64,000 nucleotides of DNA from Micromonospora vinacea (GCF_015751785.1 NZ_JADOTY010000001.1:2480001-2544000); one strand, 5' to 3'. Counted from the stretch's first letter, positions 52,664 through 61,813 are shown. Numbers and translations are program-made. The notes: generated from the letters alone by a model not told the origin.

Positions 52664-53545
52664 TCAGTCCACTGGCGCACCGGCCCGTGCGGCGGGCAGG
52701 CCGGGCACCGGGACGTCCACCGCGAGCAGCGCGCCGTCCTGCGGGCCCGCCGAGTCCAGCCCCACCCGGGCGGTGCCGATGAAGAGTCGGCGCAGGTCGG
52801 GGCCGCCCAGGCAGATGCCGGCCGGCTGCTTGGCCGGTAGCCGGATCTCCCGGTCGAGGGTGCCGTCGGGCCGGTAGCGGCGTACCGCGGAGCCGCCCCA
52901 CAGCGCGATCCAGAGGTGGCCGGCCGCGTCGAGCGTCATGCCGTCCGGGCCGCCGTCGGCGGGGGACAGCCGCAGGAACGGCTCCCGCCCGTGCAGGGCC
53001 CCGGTGGCGGGGTCGACGGTGAACCTGTCGATCTCGCCGCGCGGGGTGTCGGCCAGGTACATGGTGGTGCCGGTCGCGTCGAACGCCGGCCCGTTCGGGA
53101 TGGTCAGCCCGGTCACCGCGGGGACCGGCTCGGCGCCCGGGGTGAGGCGGAACAGCGTGCCCCCGCCGGGCACCATCGCGTACGTCATGCTGCCGGCCCA
53201 GAAGCGGCCGTGCGGGTCGGCGACGGCGTCGTTCATCCGGGTCGGCTCGGGCGCGTCGGCGACCAGTTCGGCGACCGGTCGGGGGTCGCCGGTGGCGGGT
53301 AGCACTGTGACGCCGGTGCCGGCGGCGGCCAGCCATTCGCCCGGTCGGTCGGCCACCGGGGCGACCGCGCTGAGCGGCACGTCGAGGCGGCGCAGTTCCC
53401 GCAGCGGGGTCGGGGCGTCGCCGTCGGTCTCCAACAGCCGCCCGGCCAGGAGGTCGACCAGGACCAGCCGGTCGTCTACCCAGCGCAGGCCCTCACCCAA
53501 CTCCAGCCGGTCGGTGCTCCAGGCGGTCGGCTCGGTCAGCTCCAT
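52664..53545 (-). CDS. SMP-30/gluconolactonase-type sugar lactonase
   Basis: A 293-residue six-bladed propeller that hydrolyses sugar-1,5- or 1,4-lactones. The divalent-metal ligands match the regucalcin pattern: Glu18 (LGEGLRW), Asn151 (IPNGPAFD) and Asp201 (GPDGMTLD), with substrate-binding Asn105 (RMNDAVADPHGRFW). ATG start with GGAGGAACACC upstream. In this cluster it would open galactono-lactone made by the sugar dehydrogenase. It lies 22 bp downstream of the kinase gene. Confidence 0.9.
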   Translation of the reverse strand: MELTEPTAWSTDRLELGEGLRWVDDRLVLVDLLAGRLLETDGDAPTPLRELRRLDVPLSAVAPVADRPGEWLAAAGTGVTVLPATGDPRPVAELVADAPEPTRMNDAVADPHGRFWAGSMTYAMVPGGGTLFRLTPGAEPVPAVTGLTIPNGPAFDATGTTMYLADTPRGEIDRFTVDPATGALHGREPFLRLSPADGGPDGMTLDAAGHLWIALWGGSAVRRYRPDGTLDREIRLPAKQPAGICLGGPDLRRLFIGTARVGLDSAGPQDGALLAVDVPVPGLPAARAGAPVD

Positions 53546-53567
53546 GGTGTTCCTCCAAAGGGGATCG

Positions 53568-54509
53568 TCAGCGGACCGTACCGCCGGGGCCGTGGTCGAG
53601 CAGCGCCAGCTCGGCCCGGTCGGGCAGACCCTCCCAGTCGCCCCGGGTGGCGACCGCGAACGCGCCGGTGGTGACGGCCCGGTCCAGTCGCCCCGACGCG
53701 TCGACGCCGTCGAGCCAGCCGGAGAGCAGCCCGGCGACGAAGGCGTCGCCCGCGCCGACGGTGTCCACCACCGGCACCGTCCGGGCTGGACGGTGGATCG
53801 TGTCGGTGGCGCTGTGGCTGGTCGCTCCACCGGCGCCGTGCTTGACCACGACCTCGGCGACGCCGGCCGAGAGTAGCGCCGCGGCCGGGTCGGCGGCGTC
53901 GGTCAGCACTGACAACTCGTCGTCGGAGGCGACCACCAGGTCGATCGAGGGCAGCAGCGGGCGCAGCGCGGCGGCGGCCTCGGAGACCGACCAGAGCCGG
54001 TTGCGGTGGTTGACGTCCAGGCAGATCGTGCTGCCGGCCGTACGGGCTCGCCGTACGGCCTCCACCACCGCCTGGTACGGCTCGACGCCGAGCGCGCAGG
54101 TGATGCCGGTGACGTGCAGCAGTCGGGGTGGTGGCCCGGGAGCGTCGAAGGCCCGGGTCACGTCGGCGGGGCCCAGCCGCGAGCCGGCCGACCCGGAGCG
54201 GTGGTAGGTGACCCGGTTGATGTCGGCGACCCGGTTCTCGAAGATGATCAGGCCGGTCGGGGCGGCCTCGTCGACCCGGGACCAGGTCAGGTCGACGCCT
54301 TCGGCGCGCAGCGTACGGCGGACCAGTTCGCCGGGCTCGTCGGCGCCGGTGACACCGACCCAGGTGGCCTGGTGGCCGAGTCGGGCCAGGCCGATCGCCA
54401 CGTTCGACTCGGAGCCGGCGACGGAGATCCCGGCGGTGCCGCCCAGCCGCAGTGGGCCGGTGGTGCGGAACGCCGCCATCGTCTCGCCGAGCGTGAGCAG
54501 GTCGGTCAT
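53568..54509 (-). CDS. PfkB-family 2-keto-3-deoxy sugar-acid kinase
   Basis: 313 residues, ribokinase/PfkB fold. Signature 1: LGGTAGISVAGSESNVAIGL. Signature 2: VVDTVGAGDAFVAGLLSG, with the catalytic Asp in GAGD. Similar to KDG/KDGal kinases. It would phosphorylate 2-keto-3-deoxygalactonate (or gluconate) for the adjacent aldolase. The start overlaps the aldolase stop by 4 bp. The exact sugar epimer cannot be read from sequence. Confidence 0.9.
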   Translation of the reverse strand: MTDLLTLGETMAAFRTTGPLRLGGTAGISVAGSESNVAIGLARLGHQATWVGVTGADEPGELVRRTLRAEGVDLTWSRVDEAAPTGLIIFENRVADINRVTYHRSGSAGSRLGPADVTRAFDAPGPPPRLLHVTGITCALGVEPYQAVVEAVRRARTAGSTICLDVNHRNRLWSVSEAAAALRPLLPSIDLVVASDDELSVLTDAADPAAALLSAGVAEVVVKHGAGGATSHSATDTIHRPARTVPVVDTVGAGDAFVAGLLSGWLDGVDASGRLDRAVTTGAFAVATRGDWEGLPDRAELALLDHGPGGTVR

Positions 54510-55126
54510 GGCCGGACCGCCGCGAGGAAGGCGGTGGCCCGCTCCCGCAAGGCTGTCGTGTCGCCGCCTCGGACGGCGTCGCCGAGCAGCGGGGAACCGA
54601 CGCCGACAGCTGTCGCGCCTCGGTCGAGGTAGCGCCGCGCACCGTCCGCGTCGACCCCACCGACGGGCACGAACGCGGTGCCCGGGAACGGGTCGCGCAG
54701 GGCGCCGAGGTAGTCGGGCCCGCCGAGCGAGGCCGGGAAGAGCTTGATCGCGGTGGCCCCGCCGTCGACGGCCCGCACCACCTCGGTGGGGGTGAGGGCG
54801 CCGGCGAGCACCGGAAGCCCGAGCCGGCCGCCCTCGGCGAGGCTCGGTGCGATCGCCGGGGTGACCAGGAAGCCGGCACCCGCGTCGGCCGCCGCGCGGG
54901 CGTCCTCGGCGCTGAGCACGGTCCCGGCGCCCAGGGCGTAGTCGGGCCCGAGGGCGGCCCGGGCGCGGCGGATGATGCCGAGCGCGTCGGCGCTGGTCAT
55001 CGAGACCTCGACCAGTGCGACGCCGCTCTCGGCCACTGTGAGCACGGCGGCCAGCGCGGCGGCCGGGTCCGGGCCGCGCACGATGGCCAACAGTCGATGG
55101 GTACGCAGCTCGTCGAGCAGGTTCAT
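54506..55126 (-). CDS. 2-dehydro-3-deoxy-6-phosphogluconate/galactonate aldolase
   Basis: A 206-residue class I aldolase of the KDPG/KDPGal family. Schiff-base Lys128 lies in TAIKLFPAS, the proton-transfer Glu40 in ALVEVSM, and the phosphate-binding region is FVPVGGVDAD. It cleaves the phosphorylated keto-deoxy acid to pyruvate and glyceraldehyde-3-phosphate. The ATG at 55126 follows GAGGA at 7 bases; a GTG one codon earlier is possible. Galactonate specificity (DgoA-like) is inferred from the neighbouring dehydratase. Confidence 0.92.
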   Translation of the reverse strand: MNLLDELRTHRLLAIVRGPDPAAALAAVLTVAESGVALVEVSMTSADALGIIRRARAALGPDYALGAGTVLSAEDARAAADAGAGFLVTPAIAPSLAEGGRLGLPVLAGALTPTEVVRAVDGGATAIKLFPASLGGPDYLGALRDPFPGTAFVPVGGVDADGARRYLDRGATAVGVGSPLLGDAVRGGDTTALRERATAFLAAVRP

Positions 55127-55135
55127 CACGTGTCC

Positions 55136-55987
55136 TCAGGGGATGCGGTGTGCGGAGATGGTGAGTCGCCAGGTGACCTCGCCGGTCGGTGGGACGACCG
55201 CCGCGTCGTCGGGGCCGGCGTCGGCGAGGTCGAAGGCCGCGCCGAGCATCGGTTCGATGCCGACGCTGCGGTAGGGGCCGTTCGCCGGCCAGCCGCCCAG
55301 GTTCCGCCAGAGCGCGGTGCTGCGGGGCTGACCCGCGCACTCCAGCTCCAGGGTCAGCCGGTCGGCTCCGTCGACCACCTGGACCCTGGCGCAGTCGAGC
55401 AGCACCGCGCCGAGCGCCGTCCCGTCGTCCGGCCCGAACATGTCCAGGGTCAGCCCGGCCACTGTCAGCCCGGCCGGGGCCGGCCACGGCCCTGTCAACC
55501 AGGGGTCGCCGCTGGGCCAGCTGCCCGGCGGCAGGAGCGCGGCGGCCTCCGGGTGAAGCCGGGTCGGGGTGCCGGCGGGCGCGTCGAGGCGGGCGCCGGG
55601 GGAGAGGTCGAGCAGGGCGTGCGCGGCCCAGACGAACCGGTACCCGGGGTCGGCGGCCAGCCGGTAGTCGGCCACCACCACGCCGCCGGAGTCGGTGATC
55701 CGGCGGGTGAGGGTGAACGTCGGGCGCTCGACGACCACGGTGCCGGGGCCGGCGCTGCGCCACGGCCGCGACCACACCTCGCCGTGGTCGGGCTCGCCGC
55801 GCACTGTGGGCAGGCACTCCTCCAGCCCGCCGGCGTCGACGAACGCGTCGTCGGGGCGTACCTCGTGCCGGCCGGGTTCCGGGCCACGCCACAGCCACTC
55901 GCGGCCACCACCGTGCAGGCTCGTCCACCGGCCGCCGTGCGCCGCGTCGTACGCCACCCGCAGCGCCACCGGCCGCGCGCCGGTCAC
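55136..55987 (-). CDS. Aldose 1-epimerase family protein
   Basis: 283 residues of the galactose mutarotase-like beta-sandwich fold: GGRWTSLHGGGREWLWRGP, DAGGLEECLPTV and SVGIEPMLGAAFDLADAG. It would interconvert sugar anomers before or during oxidation, or act on a related sugar acid; the conserved catalytic His is not clear-cut. The GTG at 55987 overlaps the dehydratase stop (GTGA). It lies between the dehydratase and aldolase genes in the operon. Confidence 0.82.
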   Translation of the reverse strand: MTGARPVALRVAYDAAHGGRWTSLHGGGREWLWRGPEPGRHEVRPDDAFVDAGGLEECLPTVRGEPDHGEVWSRPWRSAGPGTVVVERPTFTLTRRITDSGGVVVADYRLAADPGYRFVWAAHALLDLSPGARLDAPAGTPTRLHPEAAALLPPGSWPSGDPWLTGPWPAPAGLTVAGLTLDMFGPDDGTALGAVLLDCARVQVVDGADRLTLELECAGQPRSTALWRNLGGWPANGPYRSVGIEPMLGAAFDLADAGPDDAAVVPPTGEVTWRLTISAHRIP

Positions 55988-57129
55988 CACTCGGCGAACG
56001 ACCCGTCGGCGTGCTGCCAGACCGGGTTGCGCCAGGCGTGCGGGCTCTGGGCGGCCTTGCGGACCGCAGCCTCGTCGACGGTGATGCCCAACCCGGGCCG
56101 GTCGAAGCGGGCGATGTGCCCGTCCACGAACCGGAACGGCTCCGGGTCGACCAGGTAGTCCAGCAACTCCGAGCCGGCGTTGTAGTGGATGCCGATGCTC
56201 TGCTCCTGGATCAGGAAGTTCGGCGTCGCGAAGGCCACCTGGAGGCTGGCCGCCAGGGAGATCGGGCCGAGCGGGCAGTGCGGGGCGAGCAGCGCGCCGT
56301 ACGTCTCGGCCAGCGCGGCGATCCGGCGGACCTCGGAGATCCCACCGGCGTGCGACAGGTCAGGCTGGACCACGGCGACCCCGGCCTGCAATGGGCCGAG
56401 GAACTCGGACCGCCCGTAGAGCCGTTCGCCGGTGGCCACCGGGATCGGCGTGCTGGCGACGATGTCGCGCAGGTGGTGAGCCTGATCCGGCAGGACCGGC
56501 TCCTCCACGAAGAACGGGCGCAGGGCGGCCAGCTCGGGCAGGATCCGGCGGACGGCGGCCATGCCGGCGCGACCGTGGAAGTCCACAGCGATGTCCCGGT
56601 CGGGGCCGAGCACCTCGCGGGCGGCGGCCACCCGGCCGATGACCGCGTCCACCTCGGCCGAGGTGGGGATCGGCGAGAGCCGCCCGCAGGCGTTCATCTT
56701 GACCCCGGTGAGGCCGGCGGCGACCTGCGCGGCGGCGGCGTCGGCGACCTCGTCGGGTTCGTCCCCGCCGATCCACGAGTAGATCCGCACCCGGTCACGC
56801 ACCGGCCCACCGAGCAGCGCGTGCACCGGCGCGCCGTACGCCTGCCCGGCGATGTCCCAGAGCGCCTGGTCGAGGCCGGCGACAGCGCTGGAGAGGATCG
56901 GGCCACCCCGGTAGAAGCCGCCCTTGGTGAGCACCTGCCAGTGCTGCTCGATGCGCAGCGGGTCCGCGCCGATCAGATGTTCGGAGAGCACCTCGACAGC
57001 GCTGCGCACCACCTCGGCGCGGCCCTCGACCACCGGCTCACCCCACCCGACCAGCCCGTCGTCGGTCTCCACCCGGCAGAACAACCACCGTGGCGCGACC
57101 AGGAAGGTCTCGATCCGCTCGATCTTCAC
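55984..57129 (-). CDS. dgoD: D-galactonate dehydratase-like enolase-superfamily enzyme
   Basis: A 381-residue member of the mandelate racemase/enolase superfamily with high resemblance to DgoD. N-terminal capping domain WLFCRVETDDGLVGWGEPVV and LTKGGFYRGGPIL. The barrel carries VDFHGR (metal/acid region), FFVEEPVLP (Glu ligand), ATGERLYGR (Glu ligand) and LLAPHCPLGPISLAAS (catalytic His). It converts galactonate to 2-keto-3-deoxygalactonate. ATGA overlap with the GntR gene upstream. Confidence 0.92.
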   Translation of the reverse strand: MKIERIETFLVAPRWLFCRVETDDGLVGWGEPVVEGRAEVVRSAVEVLSEHLIGADPLRIEQHWQVLTKGGFYRGGPILSSAVAGLDQALWDIAGQAYGAPVHALLGGPVRDRVRIYSWIGGDEPDEVADAAAAQVAAGLTGVKMNACGRLSPIPTSAEVDAVIGRVAAAREVLGPDRDIAVDFHGRAGMAAVRRILPELAALRPFFVEEPVLPDQAHHLRDIVASTPIPVATGERLYGRSEFLGPLQAGVAVVQPDLSHAGGISEVRRIAALAETYGALLAPHCPLGPISLAASLQVAFATPNFLIQEQSIGIHYNAGSELLDYLVDPEPFRFVDGHIARFDRPGLGITVDEAAVRKAAQSPHAWRNPVWQHADGSFAEW

Positions 57130-57836
57130 TGACTGCCCCTTCGTCCCCGTGCCTTCTCGACGTCGCGGACGGCCTTGTCCAGCAACTGACGCATCGCGGT
57201 CTCGGCCGCCGTCTCGTCCCGATCGCGCAGCGCGTCGACCACCGCGCGGTGGCTGGGTACCGGGTCGTCGTGCGGGCTGCCGCCGTGCACCAGCCGGTCC
57301 CGTTCGGCGAGCCCGGTCTCCATCACCACCTCCATCCGCTCCAGCAACTCGTTGTGGGTGGCGGTCAGCAACGCGCGGTGGAAGGCGAGGTCGGCGGCGA
57401 TGGCGGCGGCGGGATCACCGTTGGCCTGGGCCATCTCGGCCAGTGCCCGGTCGAGGGCGGTCAGGTCGTCCTCGGTGGCCCGGGTGGCGGCCAGCCGTGC
57501 GGCGGCCGGCTCGATGATGGCGCGCACCTCGTGCAGTTGGTCGAGGAGCCGTTGGTCGGTGCCCTCGGCGAACTGCCAGCGGATCACGTCACCGTCGAGC
57601 AGGTTCCAGTCCGCACGGGGCCGGACGAAGGTGCCGCGCTTCTGCCGGGCGTCGACGATGCCCTTGGCCGAGAGGACCTTCAGCGCCTCGCGGAGCGCCG
57701 TGAGGCTGACGTCGAACTCCTCCTGCAACGCGACGATGTTCAGGGTCGCGCCGGCGGGGATCTCGCCGGTGAGGATGCGACGGGCGATCGCTTCGACGGT
57801 CTGCCCGTGGACGCCGCGGCGTGCGTACTGTGCCAA
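57126..57836 (-). CDS. GntR family regulator, FadR/DgoR-type
   Basis: 236 residues. N-terminal winged HTH: RILTGEIPAGATLNIVALQE and LTALREALKVLSAKGIVDAR. The C-terminal helical FCD ligand domain keeps the metal-binding pattern (Asp/His: DLAFHRALLTATHN, SHRAVVDALRDRD). It sits at the head of the dgoD-aldolase-kinase-lactonase unit and probably represses it until a sugar acid binds, as DgoR does. Binding may also govern the divergent importer. Its start lies 35 bp after the dehydrogenase stop. No strong ribosome site. Confidence 0.9.
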   Translation of the reverse strand: MAQYARRGVHGQTVEAIARRILTGEIPAGATLNIVALQEEFDVSLTALREALKVLSAKGIVDARQKRGTFVRPRADWNLLDGDVIRWQFAEGTDQRLLDQLHEVRAIIEPAAARLAATRATEDDLTALDRALAEMAQANGDPAAAIAADLAFHRALLTATHNELLERMEVVMETGLAERDRLVHGGSPHDDPVPSHRAVVDALRDRDETAAETAMRQLLDKAVRDVEKARGRRGSQ

Positions 57837-57871
57837 TGCTCCTGGCCTTTTCGCTGGTCGGTATCGATCTC

Positions 57872-58618
57872 TCAGGCCGAGGCTTTCACCGCTGTCCAGC
57901 CACCGTCCACCACGAGGCTCGCGCCGGTGACGTAGGCGGCGTCCGGCGAGGCGAGGAAGGCGACAGTGGCGGCCACCTCGTCCGGTGTGCCGAAGCGCTT
58001 CGCGACCGTCTCCGCGATGCTGCGTTGGCGGTCCTCTTCGGACACCTCGGCCCAGGCGGCGGTGAGGATCGGCCCGGGCAGCACCGTGTTGACCCGGACC
58101 TGTGGGCCGTACTCCACGGCGAGTTGGCGGCCGAGCGCGATGAGGCCGCCCTTGGCTGCGGCGTACGCGGGCCGGCCGGGCAACCCGACCAGCGCGTGCA
58201 CCGAGGAGATCAGCACCACCGCGCCCGAGCGTGCCCGCAGGTCGTCCAGGCAGGCGCGGACGCCGAGGAACGAGCCGGTGAGGCTGACGCCGAGTTGGTG
58301 GTCCCAGGACTGTCGGCTGGTCTCGTGGGCTGGTGCGACCCGCACGGCGTACGCGGTGCTGACCAGGATGTCGATCGGGCCGAGATGGTCCCGTACGGCG
58401 CTCACGGCGGTCGTCCAGTCGGCCTCGTCGCTGACATCGCCCACTACGGACAGTGCGCGGTCGCCTCGGGCGGTCAGTTCCTCGGCCAGCGGGGCCGAGT
58501 CGGCCACGTCGAACAGCGCAACCGCTGCTCCCTCGGCGGCGAGCCGCCGGGCGGTGGCCGCGCCGATCCCACCCATCGCACCGGTGACCAGCGCGTTCTT
58601 GCCTTCAAGCCGGCGCAT
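57872..58618 (-). CDS. Short-chain dehydrogenase/reductase, probable sugar 1-dehydrogenase
   Basis: 248 residues, classical SDR: cofactor motif VTGAMGGIGAAT, Asp in LFDVAD (NAD preference), active-site Ser/Tyr/Lys in VLISSVHALVG and AYAAAKGG, and PGPILTAA. Position at the head of the sugar-acid operon points to oxidation of galactose to its lactone; other sugars are possible. Start: the ATG at 58618 is preferred (GGTGGA upstream), though the frame runs to an ATG at 58660 and a GTG at 58630. Confidence 0.88.
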   Translation of the reverse strand: MRRLEGKNALVTGAMGGIGAATARRLAAEGAAVALFDVADSAPLAEELTARGDRALSVVGDVSDEADWTTAVSAVRDHLGPIDILVSTAYAVRVAPAHETSRQSWDHQLGVSLTGSFLGVRACLDDLRARSGAVVLISSVHALVGLPGRPAYAAAKGGLIALGRQLAVEYGPQVRVNTVLPGPILTAAWAEVSEEDRQRSIAETVAKRFGTPDEVAATVAFLASPDAAYVTGASLVVDGGWTAVKASA

Positions 58619-58651
58619 AGGCTGATCCACCTGACCCTCGCCTTGCTCTCG

Positions 58652-58682
58652 TCTAATCATTAATTACGAAGATATCTTGACA
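58652..58682. promoter_or_regulatory. AT-rich divergent control region with palindromes and TTGACA box
   Basis: TCTAATCATTAATTACGAAG in a GC-rich genome, with TAATCATTA (58654-58662) and the perfect palindrome AAGATATCTT (58669-58678). TTGACA (58677-58682) is a consensus -35 for the plus-strand importer operon; the -10 is weak (AACCTT, 58701-58706). TCGT...ACGA arms (58650-58670) could be a GntR operator. Confidence 0.55.
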
Positions 58683-58777
58683 GCCGGCGAGGGTCGATGC
58701 AACCTTCTGGTCACAGCATTCACATGGACGACACATCGCGCGGTGACGCTGAGTGTCGTAAAGGAAGGGATACCTCC

Positions 58778-60073
58778 GTGAGCGACTTCGACCCCGGTCG
58801 CCGGCGATTCCTTGGCCACCTTGGGCTCGCCGGCCTGGGCGCGCTCGGCGCCAGCTCGTTCCTCAGCGCGTGTGCCAGCTCCGCCAGCGGGCCGACGACG
58901 AGCAACGGCTCGGGTGCGGTCACCATCCAGTCCAACCTCTCCTCGCCGCAGGCCAAGGCGGCGATGGAAAAGCTGATCGAGACCTTCAACGCGCAGGGCA
59001 AGGGCACGGCGAGCCTCAACACGATCGCCTCGGAGACCTTCCGTACCCAGCTGCCGACCTACCTGACCTCGGCCAACCCGCCGGACCTCTACACCTGGTA
59101 CGCGGGCTCGGTGGCCAACGACTACGCCAGCAAGAACCTGCTGCTGGACGTCTCCGAGGTGTGGAAGTCACTGGACGACTACCCCCAGTCGCTGCGCACC
59201 CTCTCCACCGACGCCAGCGGCAAGCAGATCTTCGTGCCGATGAACAACTACTGGTGGGGCTTCTTCTACCGCAAGTCCAACTTCGCCAAGTGGGGCGTGC
59301 AGGAGCCGAAGACCTGGACCGAGTTCCTGGCGCTCTGCGAGACGCTGAAGAGCAAGGGCGTCCCGCCGATCGGCATTGGCCTCGGCGACACCCCGTGGGT
59401 GGCCTCGGCCTGGTTCGACTACCTGAACATCCGGATCAACGGGGCGCCGTTCCACCGCGAGCTGCTCGCCGGCAAGCAGCGCTTCGACGACCCGAAGGTC
59501 AAGGCGGTCTTCACCCGCTGGCGCGAGGCCCTGCCCTACTTCGACCCCAAGGGCAAGGCGTACCCGTTCCAGGAGGCGACCACCGCGCTGCTGGCCGGCA
59601 AGACCGGCATGTTTCTGATCGGCACCTTCTTCGCCGACGCGGCACCCAAGGACGCGCTCGGCGACCTGGACTTCTTCCGGTTCCCGATCATCGACCCGTC
59701 GGTGCCGCTGGCCGAGGAGGCGCCGACCGACGGCTTCTTCGCCAGCGCGAAGACCGCCAACCCGACCGGCACCAAAGCCCTGCTCAGCTACCTGGCCGGG
59801 GTCGAGGCCCAGGAGGCGTACGTCAAGGCCAGCTCCGGCATCGTGCTGCCGGCCAACCCCAGGGCCAAGGCGTCGGACTCGCCGCTCGTGGTCAAGGGCA
59901 AGGCGATGCTGGACGAGGCCAAGGAGCTGACCCAGTTCTTCAACCGCGACTCCAGCGACGCGCTCCAGCCGACCGCGGACACCGCGCTGACCAAGTTCAT
60001 CGACAAGCCGGACCAGATCGACGCGATCCTGCGGGAGTGGCAGGCCGGCGCCGAGAAGGTCTTCAAGGGCTGA
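58778..60073 (+). CDS. ABC transporter substrate-binding lipoprotein (sugar)
   Basis: A 431-residue family 1 (CUT1) sugar-binding protein. Tat-type lipoprotein signal: GRRRFLGHLGLAGLGALG with lipobox FLSAC (lipidated Cys32). The mature part begins VTIQSNLSSPQAKAAME and has the usual two-lobe pattern (PDLYTWYAGSVANDYASK, NNYWWGFFYRKSNF, GKTGMFLIG). GTG start with GGAAGGGA upstream. It is followed after 1 bp by two permease genes; no ATPase gene lies here, so a shared MsiK-type ATPase elsewhere is likely. The probable ligand is an alpha-galactoside, from the linked GH36 gene. Confidence 0.93.
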   Translation: MSDFDPGRRRFLGHLGLAGLGALGASSFLSACASSASGPTTSNGSGAVTIQSNLSSPQAKAAMEKLIETFNAQGKGTASLNTIASETFRTQLPTYLTSANPPDLYTWYAGSVANDYASKNLLLDVSEVWKSLDDYPQSLRTLSTDASGKQIFVPMNNYWWGFFYRKSNFAKWGVQEPKTWTEFLALCETLKSKGVPPIGIGLGDTPWVASAWFDYLNIRINGAPFHRELLAGKQRFDDPKVKAVFTRWREALPYFDPKGKAYPFQEATTALLAGKTGMFLIGTFFADAAPKDALGDLDFFRFPIIDPSVPLAEEAPTDGFFASAKTANPTGTKALLSYLAGVEAQEAYVKASSGIVLPANPRAKASDSPLVVKGKAMLDEAKELTQFFNRDSSDALQPTADTALTKFIDKPDQIDAILREWQAGAEKVFKG

Positions 60074-60074
60074 C

Positions 60075-60995
60075 GTGACAGCAACGATCTCCACGACTTC
60101 GGTCACCCCCACCCGGCGGCGGCGACGGTCGGCTCGACTGTCGCCGCTGCTGGTGGCGTTCGTCCTCGTGCCGTTCGCGGTCGAGAGCGTCTGGGTCTTC
60201 TGGCCGGCGATCCAGGGTTTCTGGTTCTCCCTCACCCGCTGGGACGGGATGACACCGCCGACCTTCGTCGGCACCGACAACTACGTCGAGCTGGCCGGCG
60301 ACGCCACCTTCCGGGGTGCGCTGGTCAACACGGTGATCTGGCTGGTGCTCTTCGGCGGCCTCTCCGTGCTGGGCGGCTTCGGCATGGCGCTCGTCCTGCA
60401 GAAGGAACGGCGCTTTGTCGGCTTCTACCGGGCCGCGCTGTTCACCCCTGTGGTGTTCTCACTGGTGGTGACCGCGCTGGTCTGGCGGGTCTTCTACCAG
60501 CCCGACGGCATCGCCGACACGCTGCTGCGGGCCGTCGGCCTGGAGAGCCTGATCCGGCCCTGGCTCGCCGACCCGCAGACCGCCCTGTACGCGGTGATCC
60601 TGCCTGCACTGTGGCGGCAGATCGGGTACGTGATGGTGCTGTTCCTGGCCGGGTTGAAAGCGATCGACCCGGCGCTGCACGAGGCGGCCCGGATGGACGG
60701 CGCCAACGCCTGGCAGCGACTGCGGCACGTCACGATTCCCCAGCTCAAGGGGGTCAACGCCGTGGTGCTGTCGGTCATCGTGATCGACTCGCTGCGCTCG
60801 TTCGACATCGTCTGGTCGCTGACCAAGGGCGGGCCGTACCACTCGTCGGAGCTGCTCAGCACCTACATGTACTCGACAGCGTTCCAGAGCCTGCGGCTGG
60901 GTTACGCCTCGGCGATCGCTGTCGTGATCTTCGTGCTCGCGCTGGCAGTCATCCTCGGCTACCTGGTCCGCGCGTTCCGGGAGGAAGCGTCATGA
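60075..60995 (+). CDS. ABC sugar transporter permease (MalF/CUT1 type)
   Basis: 306 residues, six membrane helices. The cytoplasmic EAA loop is clear: LHEAARMDGANAWQRLRHVT, which docks the ATPase. N-terminal basic region RRRRRSARLSPLL. GTG start 1 bp after the binding-protein stop; the stop overlaps the second permease (ATGA at 60992-60995). Confidence 0.95.
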   Translation: MTATISTTSVTPTRRRRRSARLSPLLVAFVLVPFAVESVWVFWPAIQGFWFSLTRWDGMTPPTFVGTDNYVELAGDATFRGALVNTVIWLVLFGGLSVLGGFGMALVLQKERRFVGFYRAALFTPVVFSLVVTALVWRVFYQPDGIADTLLRAVGLESLIRPWLADPQTALYAVILPALWRQIGYVMVLFLAGLKAIDPALHEAARMDGANAWQRLRHVTIPQLKGVNAVVLSVIVIDSLRSFDIVWSLTKGGPYHSSELLSTYMYSTAFQSLRLGYASAIAVVIFVLALAVILGYLVRAFREEAS

Positions 60996-61813
60996 ACAAG
61001 CTCCGTACCGGGGCCTTCCACACCGGCATGATCCTGCTCTCGCTGCTCTGGCTGGGCCCGGTGCTCTGGGTGGTCGTGATGTCCACCCGGTCGTTCGACG
61101 ACATCGCCGCGCACGGCGTGGGCAGCCTGCCCCGGTCGTTCACACTGGACACCTACCGGCAGGCGTGGACCGACGGCGGCGAACTGCGCGCGCTGATCAA
61201 CAGCATGCTGGTCACCGTCCCGTCGGTGGCGCTGAGCCTGGGGCTCGCCGCGATGGCGGCGTTCGCGCTGAGTCGCTTCCGGATCCCCGGGCGGCGGACC
61301 ATCCTGCTGCTGATGCTCGCCGGCAACCTGCTCCCACCGCAGATCCTGCTCATCCCGGTGGCCAAGTTCAGCGAGCTGACCGGCCTGTACGACACGCTCT
61401 GGGCGCTGATCGCGGTGCAGGTCGGCTTCGGGCTCGGCTTCTACACGTTCGTCCTGCACGGCTTCATGCGGGACCTGCCGGGCGAGATCCAGGAGGCGGC
61501 CACCATCGACGGCGCCGGCACCGCGCAGATCTTCACGAAGGTGATGCTGCCGCTGACCCGACCCGCGCTGGCCGCGCTCGGGGCGCTCTCCTTCACCTGG
61601 ATCTTCAACGACCTGCTCTGGGCGATCACCGTGCTGCGTACCGATGACAACATGCCGGTCACCCCGGCGCTGCTCGCCCTCCAGGGCCAGTTCGTCTCGT
61701 CCTGGAACGTCATCGCCGCCGGCACTGTCATCGCGGCCGTCCCCACCGTCGCGGTGTTCCTCCGCTTCCAACGGCACTTCGTGTCCGGACTGGCACTCGG
61801 AGCGGTCAAGTGA
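60992..61813 (+). CDS. ABC sugar transporter permease (MalG/CUT1 type)
   Basis: 273 residues, six membrane helices, with EAA motif IQEAATIDGAGTAQIFTKVM. Coupled by 4-bp overlaps to the upstream permease and to the alpha-galactosidase gene downstream (GTGA at 61810-61813). GGAGGAAG lies before the ATG. It forms the transmembrane pair with the preceding gene product. Confidence 0.95.
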   Translation: MNKLRTGAFHTGMILLSLLWLGPVLWVVVMSTRSFDDIAAHGVGSLPRSFTLDTYRQAWTDGGELRALINSMLVTVPSVALSLGLAAMAAFALSRFRIPGRRTILLLMLAGNLLPPQILLIPVAKFSELTGLYDTLWALIAVQVGFGLGFYTFVLHGFMRDLPGEIQEAATIDGAGTAQIFTKVMLPLTRPALAALGALSFTWIFNDLLWAITVLRTDDNMPVTPALLALQGQFVSSWNVIAAGTVIAAVPTVAVFLRFQRHFVSGLALGAVK

